Shown here: in pieces, positions 40,164 to 50,379 of the stretch
Numbering within the stretch: position 1 is the first letter of the stretch
Layout of the letters: each line of letters opens with the position of its first letter
The notes under the pieces: generated by a model
What the model was told of the DNA's origin: nothing
The model's database searches: none
The model's input: only the letters and a program-made list of their open reading frames with translations
Translations under genes and position numbers: made by a program
Source: a bacterium
Lineage (GTDB): Bacteria > Fibrobacterota > Fibrobacteria > UBA11236
Direction of reading: 5' to 3'
Assembly (NCBI GenBank): GCA_900299345.1
Contig: OMJM01000044.1
Span: 1 to 64,000 of the forward strand
Length of the DNA: 64,000 nt

Positions 40164-42596
40164 TTGACCCGTGAAAAAATGACGAGAATCGCGAGCCTTA
40201 TTTGTCTCTTGGCCATGCCCTTGCTGGCCCAGACCTACGACTTCGTGGGACTGGTGCAGGATGGCGAACGCGGCGAACCTATTGGTGGGGCGGAGTTGCG
40301 CACCCCCGACGGTAAGAAGCTCGGCACCAGCCAGAGCACGGGCCGGTTTGAAGTGCAGGTGAACAATCGCCGCGCCCATGTGATCTTCCGCAAACAGGGC
40401 TACAAGGATCTCGACGTCGATCTCGGCGAGTTGCCGGAGTTGATCGACGTGGAGATCTCCATGGAATCCTCCGTGCAGGAACTGGCCGAAGTCACTGCTT
40501 TCACCAAGCGTCCCGCGCATGATCCCAATCAGGCGCAAAGCATGGAGGAGTTGGAAGCGCTGCAGGGCATGCGCATCGACCTCAACGATCACCTGCGACA
40601 GCTGCACGGCGTGGCGGGCATGAACGAGTTCACCAACGACATTTCGGTGAATGGTTCCCGCACCCAGGATGTGACCCATTATCTCGGCCACAGCCGCATT
40701 CCCAGCCTGCGTCATCTTGATTTCGGTTTCCCCGGCAACCAGAGCGTGCTCAACCCGCGCGTCCTCAAGTCGGTCACGTTGTCCGACAACCAGGCCAAGG
40801 GCCCGGTGAATCAGGGTAATGCTTCGGCGCTGGTGTATGATCTGCAGGACGGTGATCCCGAAGCCATCCACGGTGATTTCGTGTATGGTTCGGTGGATCG
40901 CGAGCTCAACCTGAACGGGTACTGGGATGGACGCACCTATCTCGTCAGCGGCCGCTTGCTCGACGACAATTCGCTTGGCAATCTCGGTTCCAAATTCTTC
41001 ACCACACCCAAAGATGCGCGCATCGGCCAGTCAGGCGGTTGCAAGGATTCCACCGTCACCTGCGCGGGCCTCAAGGATCCCCTCTCTTTCACCAGCGGCG
41101 ATCTGTTCATCGGCACGTTCAAGCGCGATAGTACGGGAGCCTTTTCGCGTCACAGCCTCGTGGTCCTGGGCGATGATTTCAAGGTGCAGGAAGATGTCGG
41201 TGCGACGCTGGAGGACGCTGAAGCCCGCGCCCTTGTGAAGGGTCATCAGGGGGCTTGGTTGTATTCCTACGAGTCGGTGACTCCCTCTTCGTCCGGTGAT
41301 TGGGAGTGGGGTTTTTCAACCTTGTTCCGCGACTATCAGGACGCGTTTCACGACACCATGACTACGACGAATGTGCCGGACTGGTATCAGTACGGCATTA
41401 ATTCCACCAATCAGGTGGATTATCAACTGGGCGACAACAAGCGCACGGACTGGCAGGCGATCTGGTCTGTGCAATATTCCCCTGCTTCCAAGACTTTCGG
41501 AGCACAACCCAGCTACGGGGTGTAACTGGAATACCATCATCAGAATCGCGGCTTCTACGATCTTCCCGTGGACTACAACAACCTGCAGACGATCAAGCTG
41601 GATGCGGGACTTGCGACGATCCTCTACCGCCTTCGCTGGAACCTTCCCAAGAAAAAGGGATTGGATCTTTCGCTTGGTGTGGCGGGAGGTTACGACGCGC
41701 CGTTCGCAGGAGACAAACCAGAGATTCTTAAGCCCCTTCCGTTGGCATCGTTGCGTTACACACATCCCTTGGGTGACGACAACAAGCTTTTTGCGGAAGC
41801 CGCCGTGCGCCAGTCCACGGATTTTGAACCCGTGGGATACAACACCGTCCACACCAAATCGACGCAGAGCGGCGAAGTGTTGTTCGGCGGCGACGGCGCA
41901 CCGCTCAATTCGTTGCGTTATGCTTGGAGCGGCTATACGCGCTGGTATCTCGATCCACTGTTGCCGGTGCCCGATGTGTTCTGGAATTATGCCGAAACAC
42001 GCTCGTCGGACTATGCGCGTGTCAGCGGAGGAAACGCCACGTTGAACTGGCTCCCCAGCCACCACGTTGGTCTGGGGATCAACGGCTCCGCAATTCAGGG
42101 CGCTTATCACATGAAGGATGGCGGCACTTTGCCGTGGGAGTCCAACCGGACGATGGACGTGGTGACCAACATTCGCTTTCTCCCGCGTTCCGATTCCCTT
42201 TTCAGTTTCATCCTCACGTACACGGTCAGCAACGATCGCCCGTTGTACGAGTACCGAGGGTTGTGGGATACCACGGGTACTGACCACCCCACAGAACAGG
42301 TCGCCGTGTACCAGAGTACGACCTTTCCCGAAGTGTCGCGCAAGCGGGTGGACGTGCGCATCAACATGGATCTCAAGAGCCACTGGCGGCCCCTCGAATC
42401 CATGCGCTTCTTCTTTGAGGCCGACAACATCTTCGCGAACTACGAAGGCACGCTGGGCGGATGGCTTGGCGGCAACAACCGCCGTCAGCGCGGTTGGACC
42501 CGTCCCGGGGACGCGAACGGCGATCTGCAACCGGTGGTGACGCGCGGACTCGGCTTTTTCATCATGTTCGGCGTGGAAGGCCGTCTGAAGATTTAA
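40164..42596 (+). pseudogene. TonB-dependent receptor-like outer-membrane protein interrupted by an in-frame TAA at 41523..41525
   Basis: Signal peptide, CarboxypepD_reg-like domain (FVGLVQDGERGEPIGGAELRTPDGKKLGTS), plug-like region and barrel. Track ORFs 40164..41525 and 41568..42596 share a frame, and the 14 codons between them translate sensibly (LEYHHQNRGFYDLP). Confidence 0.75.
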
Positions 42597-42622
42597 AGGG
42601 GTTTCTACCTTGACCGCCGTCG

Positions 42623-45055
42623 ATGCATTGGCGTAACGCCCTCGCCGCCGGAATGCTCGCGGCCCTTTCCCCGTACGCGCAAGATACCGCACATTCCATC
42701 GCGCAGGACACGCTGGCGACGGTCGTGACATCTGACAGTGGCGCCACGGACACGGTCAGTTATTCCGCGGTCCGCATCCGTTTCCGCACCGACCGGTTTT
42801 CACTCGCCGACAAGGCCCTGCTCAAGTACAAGGGAACCACCCTCACGGCCGATTCCATCGTGTATTTCTCGGAGAACGACATCATCGTAGCGACTGGAGC
42901 GCCGTTGATTCAGGACGTGGCCAACCCGCCCATCCTCGGCTACCGCATGCGGTACAGCGTCAAGAACAAGGTCGGTACCGTGTATTACGGTTCGTCGAAA
43001 CGCGGCAACCAAAGTTTCAACGGCATGGAAGTGCGGCGGCAAAGCGACGGGGACGTGTATATCTCGCGCGGGGAAATCTCCACCTGCGACAAGCCCGATC
43101 CGCACTATTACTTCTACGCCCGCCGCATGATCGTGGAGCCGGAGTCCAAAGTGCTTTCGGGTCCCGTGGTCATGGACATCGGCGACGTGCCCGTGGCGGT
43201 GCTGCCCATGATGGTGGTTCCGTTGGGCAAGGGCCGCCGCTCCGGACTGCTGCAGCCCAAGTTCGGCGGCGATCAGTTTCAGGGATACTACCTGCTCAAC
43301 CTCGGCTATTACTGGGCCATCAGCGAGTACACGGATTTTCTCGTGGCCGGAGACATGGTGGAAGGCCCCAAGGGAAATTTCGACAACACCAACCTGACGG
43401 CCACCTACCAGTGGAACAAGCGCTATGTGTGGAACGGCATGGTCAGCAGCAAGATGTACGTCTCCGAATTTGATCCGAGTCGCGCGGGCGGGTATGTGGA
43501 TTTCAGCAACGACCTCAATCTGACGCCGGACGGACGGCAGACGCTGAAGGGAAGCGGCCGCATCCAGTCCGATCCTGGCGTGGTCGCGAATAACGCCTTG
43601 ACGCAGGAAGAAGCGCTGCAGCAGACAGCCAACGCCGATCTCGGCTATCGCCGACAGATGGACCCGGGCCAGTCGGTGCTGAACGTCGATCTGTCCCAGA
43701 ACTACAACCTCACACAGAACCAGTTGGAACGTAGCCTGCCCAACGTCACCTTTCACGCCGGCGGCCCGTTCATTCCCGCTTCGGATGAAGAAACACCCGG
43801 CGTCGAAGATCCGTGGTACCGCAAGTGGAACTGGGATTATGGAAACGTCTTCAACGTGGATCAGGTGCGTAACCCTGCTTTGAGCGTGTCGCGCGGCGAC
43901 ACCAACACCTATGTCGGATATTCCGATCACGCCTCGCTGTCGGGCAAATACACCGCCGGGTACGTCAACCTCACGCCCTCGGTGGGAGTTTCGCAATTGT
44001 GGTCGGCCACGGAACGCAGCGGCGACACATCGAAACCGTATCGCAATTCCTTTGATCCCGACAATGGAAAACTGGGGCAGTACTTTTTCGCGTGGAGTAC
44101 GGGCCTGAGCGCGGACACGCGTATTTACGGTATCGCGCAGGCGGGCGATCATCCCTGGTTCGGACGGTTGCAGGCGGTGCGGCACACGGTCACGCCTTCG
44201 GTGAGTGCCACCTATGCGCCTAAGATTGACTCCAACACGAAGTACTACGCCAATCCCAAAATCGGTGGCACGGCGTATCAGGCGGAGCAGCGTACTTTGA
44301 CCTTTCAACTCGGCAACGACGTGGATCTCAAGCTCGCCGATCCGGCACATCTCACCAAGAAGGCGGAATCGTACAAGCTGTTCACCTCCAACAGTTCGCT
44401 GTCCTACAACTTCGCCAACAAGGAGCGTCCGTGGTCGGATCTGTCCAGCTCGCTCAGCCTGTATCTCACGCGCAACGTGGCATTCACCGTGAACGCTGTG
44501 CACGGCCTGTACGACGATCTCGCGCCCACGGCGCAAAAGAACAATCTCGTCTCGCCGGTGCTTAAGACCTGGCAGTTCGCATGGCGCAAGGGCATTGAAG
44601 TCGGTGGAGGATTCAGCACGGGATTGATGGCGCGCGACGCGCAGGGGAATGCCACGGATCGCTTTCAGCAGTCCCCTTGGTCGGCCTCGTTCAACTACGG
44701 ATTCGACTTCAGTGCCACACGCGTTGGCACCTCGGGAACAGGGACAGCTCCCGAGCGGTTCTTCGGCACCTCGGAAATTTATCAGACCACCAAAACCCAC
44801 CAGGCTTCGGCGGGCCTGCGCATCAACCCCACGGCGGCGTGGAAAATGACCTACGATACCCAGTTTGATTTCTCGCAGGGCGAGTTTGCCAGTCACGTCT
44901 TCGGCTTCGAGCGCACCTTGCACTGCTGGCGCATGGAGTTTCACTGGACGCCCGTGGGTGTGGCCGAGGGCTGGAATTTCCTGATCCATGTCATCGATCT
45001 TCCCGACATCAAGTTGCAGACCGGTGACACGCACGGCCTGAGGAGAAATCAGTGA
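42623..45055 (+). CDS. lptD: LptD/OstA-like LPS-assembly outer-membrane protein
   Basis: OstA-like N-terminus (ALLKYKGTTLTADSIVYFSENDIIVATGAPLI), ISTCDKPDPHYYFYARRM, GKGRRSGLLQPKFGGD, large barrel. Confidence 0.85.
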   Translation: MHWRNALAAGMLAALSPYAQDTAHSIAQDTLATVVTSDSGATDTVSYSAVRIRFRTDRFSLADKALLKYKGTTLTADSIVYFSENDIIVATGAPLIQDVANPPILGYRMRYSVKNKVGTVYYGSSKRGNQSFNGMEVRRQSDGDVYISRGEISTCDKPDPHYYFYARRMIVEPESKVLSGPVVMDIGDVPVAVLPMMVVPLGKGRRSGLLQPKFGGDQFQGYYLLNLGYYWAISEYTDFLVAGDMVEGPKGNFDNTNLTATYQWNKRYVWNGMVSSKMYVSEFDPSRAGGYVDFSNDLNLTPDGRQTLKGSGRIQSDPGVVANNALTQEEALQQTANADLGYRRQMDPGQSVLNVDLSQNYNLTQNQLERSLPNVTFHAGGPFIPASDEETPGVEDPWYRKWNWDYGNVFNVDQVRNPALSVSRGDTNTYVGYSDHASLSGKYTAGYVNLTPSVGVSQLWSATERSGDTSKPYRNSFDPDNGKLGQYFFAWSTGLSADTRIYGIAQAGDHPWFGRLQAVRHTVTPSVSATYAPKIDSNTKYYANPKIGGTAYQAEQRTLTFQLGNDVDLKLADPAHLTKKAESYKLFTSNSSLSYNFANKERPWSDLSSSLSLYLTRNVAFTVNAVHGLYDDLAPTAQKNNLVSPVLKTWQFAWRKGIEVGGGFSTGLMARDAQGNATDRFQQSPWSASFNYGFDFSATRVGTSGTGTAPERFFGTSEIYQTTKTHQASAGLRINPTAAWKMTYDTQFDFSQGEFASHVFGFERTLHCWRMEFHWTPVGVAEGWNFLIHVIDLPDIKLQTGDTHGLRRNQ

Positions 45056-45627
45056 GACTGCGCCATCCCTTGATCCTTGCCAGTCAGTCGCCACGTCGGG
45101 AGCAGATCCTGCGCATGTTGGGATTCGAATTTTCCATCGTGCCACCGGGCATCGACGAAACCCTTCCACCGGATGTTTCGCCGGAGCAGGCGCCTGTACT
45201 GCTTGCCAGAGCCAAGGCATTGCACGTCAGCGCCGAACATCCCGACGCACTCGTGCTTGGCTCCGATACTTTGGTGGTGATCGACGGCCGCATCTTGGGC
45301 AAACCCTCCGGAACGGAAGAAGCCGTTGACATGCTTCGTCTCTTGAATGGTCGAACGCATCGGGTTTACACGGGCGTGGCCCTCGCGTTGGCGGGAAACA
45401 TCACCGGTTCGGGAGTGGAATGCAGCGAAGTGACTTTTGCCCGCCGCACAGAGGCGGAACTAGAGGAATACGTGCGCAGCGGGGAACCGCTGGATAAGGC
45501 CGGGGCGTACGCCATCCAGGGCCGTGGCGCATTTCTGGTGGAGGGAATCCGGGGGTGTTTTTTCAACGTCATGGGGCTTCCCGTGCAGCGCACCTTGCGG
45601 CTGCTGGAGCCGTATCATGCCGGGTGA
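45052..45627 (+). CDS. maf: Maf family nucleotide pyrophosphatase
   Basis: LILASQSPRREQILRMLG; LGSDTLVVIDGRILGKP; DKAGAYAIQGRGA. Confidence 0.95.
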   Translation: MRLRHPLILASQSPRREQILRMLGFEFSIVPPGIDETLPPDVSPEQAPVLLARAKALHVSAEHPDALVLGSDTLVVIDGRILGKPSGTEEAVDMLRLLNGRTHRVYTGVALALAGNITGSGVECSEVTFARRTEAELEEYVRSGEPLDKAGAYAIQGRGAFLVEGIRGCFFNVMGLPVQRTLRLLEPYHAG

Positions 45628-45678
45628 ATCCGGTTGAAATTCAAGTAGATTTGGCCCAAGCACAAATGTGAAACAGGC

Positions 45679-46554
45679 ATGGAAGATTGGATTGAAAATC
45701 AGCAAACGTCGTCCGCGAAATTGAAAGCGGGGGAAATGATCCGACAGGCCCGCACCGCCGCTGGTGTGAAGGCCGAGGATTTATGCGCTTCGCTGCGCAT
45801 CTCCACCGCCGCGCTGGATGCGCTGGAAGCTTCCCAGTATGGGCGGCTTCCCGGCGATCCCTATGTCCGCGCGTTGATGATGTCCATCGCCCGTTCGCTC
45901 AACATGGATTCCCGGAAATTACTGGCCGCCTATGCGGCGGATATCGGCGCCCTTCCGCCCGAAATTCCGGCGGAAGCGTATAAGGATGTTTCCGATGCTC
46001 AGGTGGTGACCCATCGCAAGCTGTTCATTGGATTGCTCGCCGTGTTGCTCATCGCGTTGCTGTTCATTCTTGCCAAGGTGAATTCATCGCCCGAAAAGAA
46101 AAACGAAATGGCGGCTCCGGCCCCGCCGCGCACGGATACGCTTGCCGCGCCTCAACCTGCGGACACCATGCCGGAAAGTGCGGCGCTCCGTCCTGATTCT
46201 GCTGTGGCGGTGGATTCAATGGCCAAGGCCGCGCTGGCAGATTCTGCGACTGCGCAAAGGCAGAAGATCGTCGCGGATAGTATTGCCGCCCACGCGGTGA
46301 AGAGCAAGACGACGCCGAACCGCATCGGCATCACCGCCTTGACGGACAGTGCCGGATTCCGCGCCTTCCGCACGGGCCACAAGACCGTGGCGGAAACCTT
46401 GATTCAGGGCCAGCAGACCGAAGTCCGGTATGGGGACAGCGTGACGTTTTATCTCTACAAATCAAGAAGCCTCCGCCTTTCCATCGGGGATTCCACCGTG
46501 GTTCCCGTGAAGCGGCGGTTCAAGGTCATCGGCAACGTTCTTTCCTACTTCTGA
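45679..46554 (+). CDS. RodZ-like protein (cytoplasmic HTH, single TM, C-terminal DUF4115-like domain)
   Basis: AGEMIRQARTAAGVKAEDLCASLRISTAALDALEASQYGRLPGDPYVRALMMSIAR; TM; C-terminal domain ending in RFKVIGNVLSYF. Confidence 0.85.
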   Translation: MEDWIENQQTSSAKLKAGEMIRQARTAAGVKAEDLCASLRISTAALDALEASQYGRLPGDPYVRALMMSIARSLNMDSRKLLAAYAADIGALPPEIPAEAYKDVSDAQVVTHRKLFIGLLAVLLIALLFILAKVNSSPEKKNEMAAPAPPRTDTLAAPQPADTMPESAALRPDSAVAVDSMAKAALADSATAQRQKIVADSIAAHAVKSKTTPNRIGITALTDSAGFRAFRTGHKTVAETLIQGQQTEVRYGDSVTFYLYKSRSLRLSIGDSTVVPVKRRFKVIGNVLSYF

Positions 46555-46563
46555 CGGGGAACC

Positions 46564-47151
46564 ATGCGCAACGCCTCCATCTCGCGTCAAACCAAGGAGA
46601 CCCGCATCGAGTTGGTGCTGGATCTCGATCAGCCCGGCTCCGAGGGAACCATCCGCACCGGCTCCGGGTTCCTGGATCACATGCTGGATCTTTTCCGCAA
46701 GCACGGCGGCTTCGGCCTGAGCGTGATCTGCGAGGGCGACACGCACATCGACATGCACCACAGCGCCGAGGACATCGCCATCTGCCTCGGTGAGGCGCTG
46801 GCGCAGGCGGTGGGCGACAAGAAGGGCATCGAGCGGTACGGTTTCTACTACGTGACCATGGATGAAGCGCTGGCCCGCTGTGCCCTGGATCTTTCCGGCC
46901 GGGTGTCGTTCGTGTGGAACGCGCCGATCCCGTCATCCCGCGTGGGGAATCTCGACATCGAACTGGTGTCGCACTTCTTCAGCAGCGTGGCGGAGAACGC
47001 CAAGATGAACCTTCATCTGGATCTTTTGCGAGGGACCAATTCGCATCACTGCGTGGAGGCTTTGTTCAAGGCCTTTGCAAGGGCGTTGTCGATGGCGGTG
47101 TCGCCGTCGCGGCGGGTGATGGGTGTGCCGTCGACGAAGGGTAGTCTTTAG
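46564..47151 (+). CDS. hisB: Imidazoleglycerol-phosphate dehydratase
   Basis: GSGFLDHMLDLFRKHGGFGL; DMHHSAEDIAICLGEAL; NSHHCVEALFKAFARAL. Confidence 0.97.
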   Translation: MRNASISRQTKETRIELVLDLDQPGSEGTIRTGSGFLDHMLDLFRKHGGFGLSVICEGDTHIDMHHSAEDIAICLGEALAQAVGDKKGIERYGFYYVTMDEALARCALDLSGRVSFVWNAPIPSSRVGNLDIELVSHFFSSVAENAKMNLHLDLLRGTNSHHCVEALFKAFARALSMAVSPSRRVMGVPSTKGSL

Positions 47152-47171
47152 CTTTCGGACGGAATCAGAAC

Positions 47172-47462
47172 ATGAACCTGCCGATCAAATTGGGAGGCGA
47201 TTCTCCGAAGGTTTTCAAATTTACCGAATACTTCCTTAAATCCCGGAACAAGCCGGGTCATGTGGATCAGTTGACCGCATTGGAAGCCATAGCCAATGCC
47301 ATTCACCATGAACTTCAAGTACTGGACAAGGAAACCCGGCACAGCCTTGTCGGCATGGTCGAAAAGCATCCCGGCAAGTATATCAGAGTTATCTTGTTGC
47401 AAGACGGTGAAACCATCCACAACGCCTTTTTTGATCGGACGGCAAGGAAAAAGTTGAGGTGA
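47172..47462 (+). CDS. Hypothetical protein, possible partner of the following DUF2283 protein
   Basis: 96 aa; stop is immediately followed by the ATG of the DUF2283 gene. Confidence 0.55.
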   Translation: MNLPIKLGGDSPKVFKFTEYFLKSRNKPGHVDQLTALEAIANAIHHELQVLDKETRHSLVGMVEKHPGKYIRVILLQDGETIHNAFFDRTARKKLR

Positions 47463-47717
47463 ATGATGAAGTTTGAATACACGCCCGAAACAGACACTCT
47501 CTATATCGAATTCAAAAAGGGAAAGGGTGTCGAAGGGGAAGATCTCAATTCCAGAACCGTGGCCTTTTATTCGGAGACAAACGAGCTGACGGCTTTGGAA
47601 ATCGAACACGCCAAGAAAGCGGTGGACTTGAAGAAGCTCGAAGTTAACGGGAAAATTGTTTCGGCGCGGAAGCTGATTCCGGTGCGCGTTCGCAAGAAAA
47701 TGGTTTCTGGGAAATAG
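47463..47717 (+). CDS. DUF2283 domain-containing protein
   Basis: MKFEYTPETDTLYIEFKKGKGVEGEDLNSRTVAFYSETNELTALEIEHAKK. Confidence 0.8.
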   Translation: MMKFEYTPETDTLYIEFKKGKGVEGEDLNSRTVAFYSETNELTALEIEHAKKAVDLKKLEVNGKIVSARKLIPVRVRKKMVSGK

Positions 47718-47761
47718 GGGTGGATTCCAAAAGGTTTTCATTCGCACGAAATGGCGGCAAG

Positions 47762-48028
47762 ATGAAAAAATTTACGCCCCTGTTTTTTCTCGCTATGGCA
47801 GCTTGTTCTCTGAATAAACAAGATCCATCGTGGAAACTCTACAAGGACAGCACGATCTCTTCTGAACTGTTTCTTGTCCTCGACATGAGATATTTTGGCA
47901 AAACGATTCAGCAGGAAGAGTGCGAACGGCTGAAGGAGTTCTATAGCAGTATCAATCAAGAGCGAAAGTTCTATTGCATGCTGAACGATGCTTCACCGCC
48001 GGACGCTCCGCTCAAGAACACGCGGTAA
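47762..48028 (+). CDS. Small putative lipoprotein
   Basis: MKKFTPLFFLAMAACSLNKQ, signal peptide with a lipobox-like AMAAC. Confidence 0.5.
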   Translation: MKKFTPLFFLAMAACSLNKQDPSWKLYKDSTISSELFLVLDMRYFGKTIQQEECERLKEFYSSINQERKFYCMLNDASPPDAPLKNTR

Positions 48029-48031
48029 GTC

Positions 48032-48235
48032 TTATTTTTTTGGAGAGTGCCTAAGAAGCTGCTGGCGGAGATTCTTCTTGGCAGTTTCCCAATTCACGAA
48101 TTTGGCCTTGCCTTCCCGAACCATGCCTTCGGTGTGTTTCAGAGCCTCGACATGCCACGTCGGGGATTCAAATGTGCTTTCGTCGCGATTGAAATCCTGC
48201 CATCGCATTTTTACTGTCCCTTCACATACTTCCAC
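48032..48235 (-). CDS. Small protein resembling putative addiction-module component proteins
   Basis: FESPTWHVEALKHTEGMVREGKAKFVNWETAKKNLRQQL resembles the C-terminal SPxWH...W..AK..LR pattern of TIGR02574. Confidence 0.5.
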   Translation of the reverse strand: MEVCEGTVKMRWQDFNRDESTFESPTWHVEALKHTEGMVREGKAKFVNWETAKKNLRQQLLRHSPKK

Positions 48236-48477
48236 AACGCAGCGAGCACCACCACCGTCAAAAGCACCACCACCAACCCGGCGATGTCGCTGCGCCGCCG
48301 CCGCGCCTTGCGCGTTTCCTCATCAATCCCCTCCGCATTCGCCGCGGGCAAAAAGACCAGCAGGAGGAATCCGGGCAGGCCGCCGCCGAAGAGCCAGATG
48401 ATGGGATTGAAACCTTTCAGCCAGGCCATGACGGCCATCAGCACTGAAAAGGCAATGTTCATGATGATGATTTTCAT
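48211..48477 (-). CDS. Small hypothetical membrane protein
   Basis: Three hydrophobic segments in 88 aa. Confidence 0.6.
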   Translation of the reverse strand: MKIIIMNIAFSVLMAVMAWLKGFNPIIWLFGGGLPGFLLLVFLPAANAEGIDEETRKARRRRSDIAGLVVVLLTVVVLAALWKYVKGQ

Positions 48478-48508
48478 GGGACGAACCTCGGGTTCCTAAA
48501 GGGTTTCA

Positions 48509-49639
48509 TCACTTCGCCGCGTTCATGACTTCTTTATACAGCGCCTCGTACTGCTCCATCGCGATCTCCGGCGTGAACACCGTCTCCGCGCGCTTGCGGC
48601 CCGCCGTGCCCATCTTCGCGCGCAGCTCCGGCGAGCGACCGAGCTCGATGGCATACTCCGCCATGCGATCCACGTCGCCCACAGGCGCGAGGTATCCGCT
48701 TTCACCATGCACCACCACTTCCGGCACGCCGCCCGAATCGGAGGCGATCACCGGCATCTCGCAGGCCATGGCCTCCAACGGCGCCAGCCCGAAGCTCTCC
48801 AGCTCGGACGGGAACAGGAAAATATCCCCGCAACCCATGAGGCTGGGAACGTCCTGTTGGTTGCCGAGAAAGCGCACGCGGTTCGCGACACCGAGCTGCG
48901 CGGCCAGATCGCGCGCCGGGCGCTGGGTTGGACCTTCGCCGATCATCACCAACACCGCGTCCACGGTTTGCGCCGCCTTGGCGAAGATGCGAATCACGTC
49001 TTCCACGCGTTTCACCGGGCGGAAGTTGGACAGATGCATGTACACCACCTGTCCCGGCGTCGAGAACGACGGGCGATGGCAGGGATCGCGGCGGCGATGG
49101 AACAATGCGGAGTCCGCAAAGTTGTAGATGCGCCGGATTTTCTTCTGAGGATTGAAAACTTCCTCGGTCTTGCGTTTGAGGTAGTCCGACACCGCGGTTA
49201 CGGCCGAACTTTGCTCGATGCCGAAGCGCGTCAGTTCGAAGAAACTTTTTTCCTGACCCACCAGGGTGATGTCCGTGCCGTGCAGCGTGGTCACCACAGG
49301 CAGCTTGCGGGGCAGCAGCATTTGCGCGGCGAGATAGGCGCTGATAGCATGCGGCACCGCGTAATGCACATGGAGTACGTCGAGCGATTCCGCAGCCGCA
49401 ACTTCGCGCATCTTGGCCGCAAGCGCCATGTTGTACGGCGTGTGCTCGAACACCGGATACGGCTGCGGATCGACGGTGTGGAAGAAAATGTTCTCGTGGA
49501 ATTCACCGCGCAGACGGTAGGGAACTCCCAAGGTGATGAAATGCACGGAGTGTCCGCGCTGTGCCAGGAATTTTCCCAGCTCCGAGGCAAGCACGCCACT
49601 TCCACCCAAGGTCGGGTGGCAGGTAATTCCAATCTTCAC
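48509..49639 (-). CDS. bshA: N-acetyl-alpha-D-glucosaminyl L-malate synthase BshA
   Basis: KIGITCHPTLGGSGVLASELGKFLAQRGHSVHFIT; HVHYAVPHAISAYLA; NFRPVKRVEDVI; GTG start overlapping the bshB1 stop. Confidence 0.95.
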   Translation of the reverse strand: MKIGITCHPTLGGSGVLASELGKFLAQRGHSVHFITLGVPYRLRGEFHENIFFHTVDPQPYPVFEHTPYNMALAAKMREVAAAESLDVLHVHYAVPHAISAYLAAQMLLPRKLPVVTTLHGTDITLVGQEKSFFELTRFGIEQSSAVTAVSDYLKRKTEEVFNPQKKIRRIYNFADSALFHRRRDPCHRPSFSTPGQVVYMHLSNFRPVKRVEDVIRIFAKAAQTVDAVLVMIGEGPTQRPARDLAAQLGVANRVRFLGNQQDVPSLMGCGDIFLFPSELESFGLAPLEAMACEMPVIASDSGGVPEVVVHGESGYLAPVGDVDRMAEYAIELGRSPELRAKMGTAGRKRAETVFTPEIAMEQYEALYKEVMNAAK

Positions 49640-50370
49640 GGAAATCTTTCCTCTCCTAATGCCGTGGGATCTGCGACTTCGGCAAGCTCTTCGCACCAGA
49701 ACGCTTCGGCATAACGTCGCTTGATGCGCGCACCCCAGAACCGCGAACGGGCTTCCAGCGCCTCAAGGAATGCGGGCTTGGCGAGATCCGTCGTGCCCTT
49801 GTATTTCCCGGCGTTGGGATTGTGAAATTGACTTTCGTAGCAGCGGATGACGCGCTGCTTCGATTCCCAATACGGCGTGACGTCCACGCAGAATGAAGGA
49901 ATCACAGAAGTTGCGCCGACCGCATAAAACAAGCGCTTGGGTCGCCACGGTTCACCTTTGCAGTCAAGCCTGGAAATCCCGGCGCGGAACGCCGCTTCTT
50001 TCACAATCTGCGCGGTGACTCCGTGATCTGAATGTTCCTCGGAGAAGTGGTGTGTGAAAATGATGCGTGGGCGGAAACGGCGGATGGCCTCGATCAGCTT
50101 CCACTGTGCGTCCAGCGTGTTCTGCAATTTGCCGTCGGGTTCGCCAAGGCAGACCCGTTCCATGCCCAAAGCCTTGGCGGCTTTGGCCGCTTCCTTGGCG
50201 CGGATGGATGCGGAGCCGCGCGTTCCCGATCCACCATCGGTCAGATCCACCAGTACGCCGCGCTTGCCCAGCGCGCGTAATTTCAGGAATGTGCCGCCGC
50301 CGAAAATTTCCGCATCGTCGGGATGCGCGGCCACGGCCATGAAGTCCATCCCTTTTGTGTTGCGTTTCAT
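49636..50370 (-). CDS. bshB1: Bacillithiol biosynthesis deacetylase BshB1
   Basis: AVAAHPDDAEIFGGGTFLKL; DLTDGGSGTRGSASIRAKEAAKAAKALG; HSDHG. Confidence 0.95.
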   Translation of the reverse strand: MKRNTKGMDFMAVAAHPDDAEIFGGGTFLKLRALGKRGVLVDLTDGGSGTRGSASIRAKEAAKAAKALGMERVCLGEPDGKLQNTLDAQWKLIEAIRRFRPRIIFTHHFSEEHSDHGVTAQIVKEAAFRAGISRLDCKGEPWRPKRLFYAVGATSVIPSFCVDVTPYWESKQRVIRCYESQFHNPNAGKYKGTTDLAKPAFLEALEARSRFWGARIKRRYAEAFWCEELAEVADPTALGEERFP

Positions 50371-50379
50371 GAACGCCTC

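Noticed and set aside
41568-42596. Track ORF 41568..42596 (GTG start) as an independent gene
   Set aside because: Lies in the same frame as the upstream ORF, lacks a signal peptide and begins mid-barrel; better read as the 3' part of the interrupted receptor gene.
42800-45220. Minus-strand ORF of 806 aa antisense to lptD
   Set aside because: Despite its length it mirrors the LptD-like gene; no domain pattern of its own.
48032-48235. Complete toxin-antitoxin module at the addiction-module-like ORF
   Set aside because: No RelE/ParE-like toxin gene is adjacent in the same orientation; kept only as an orphan-like feature.
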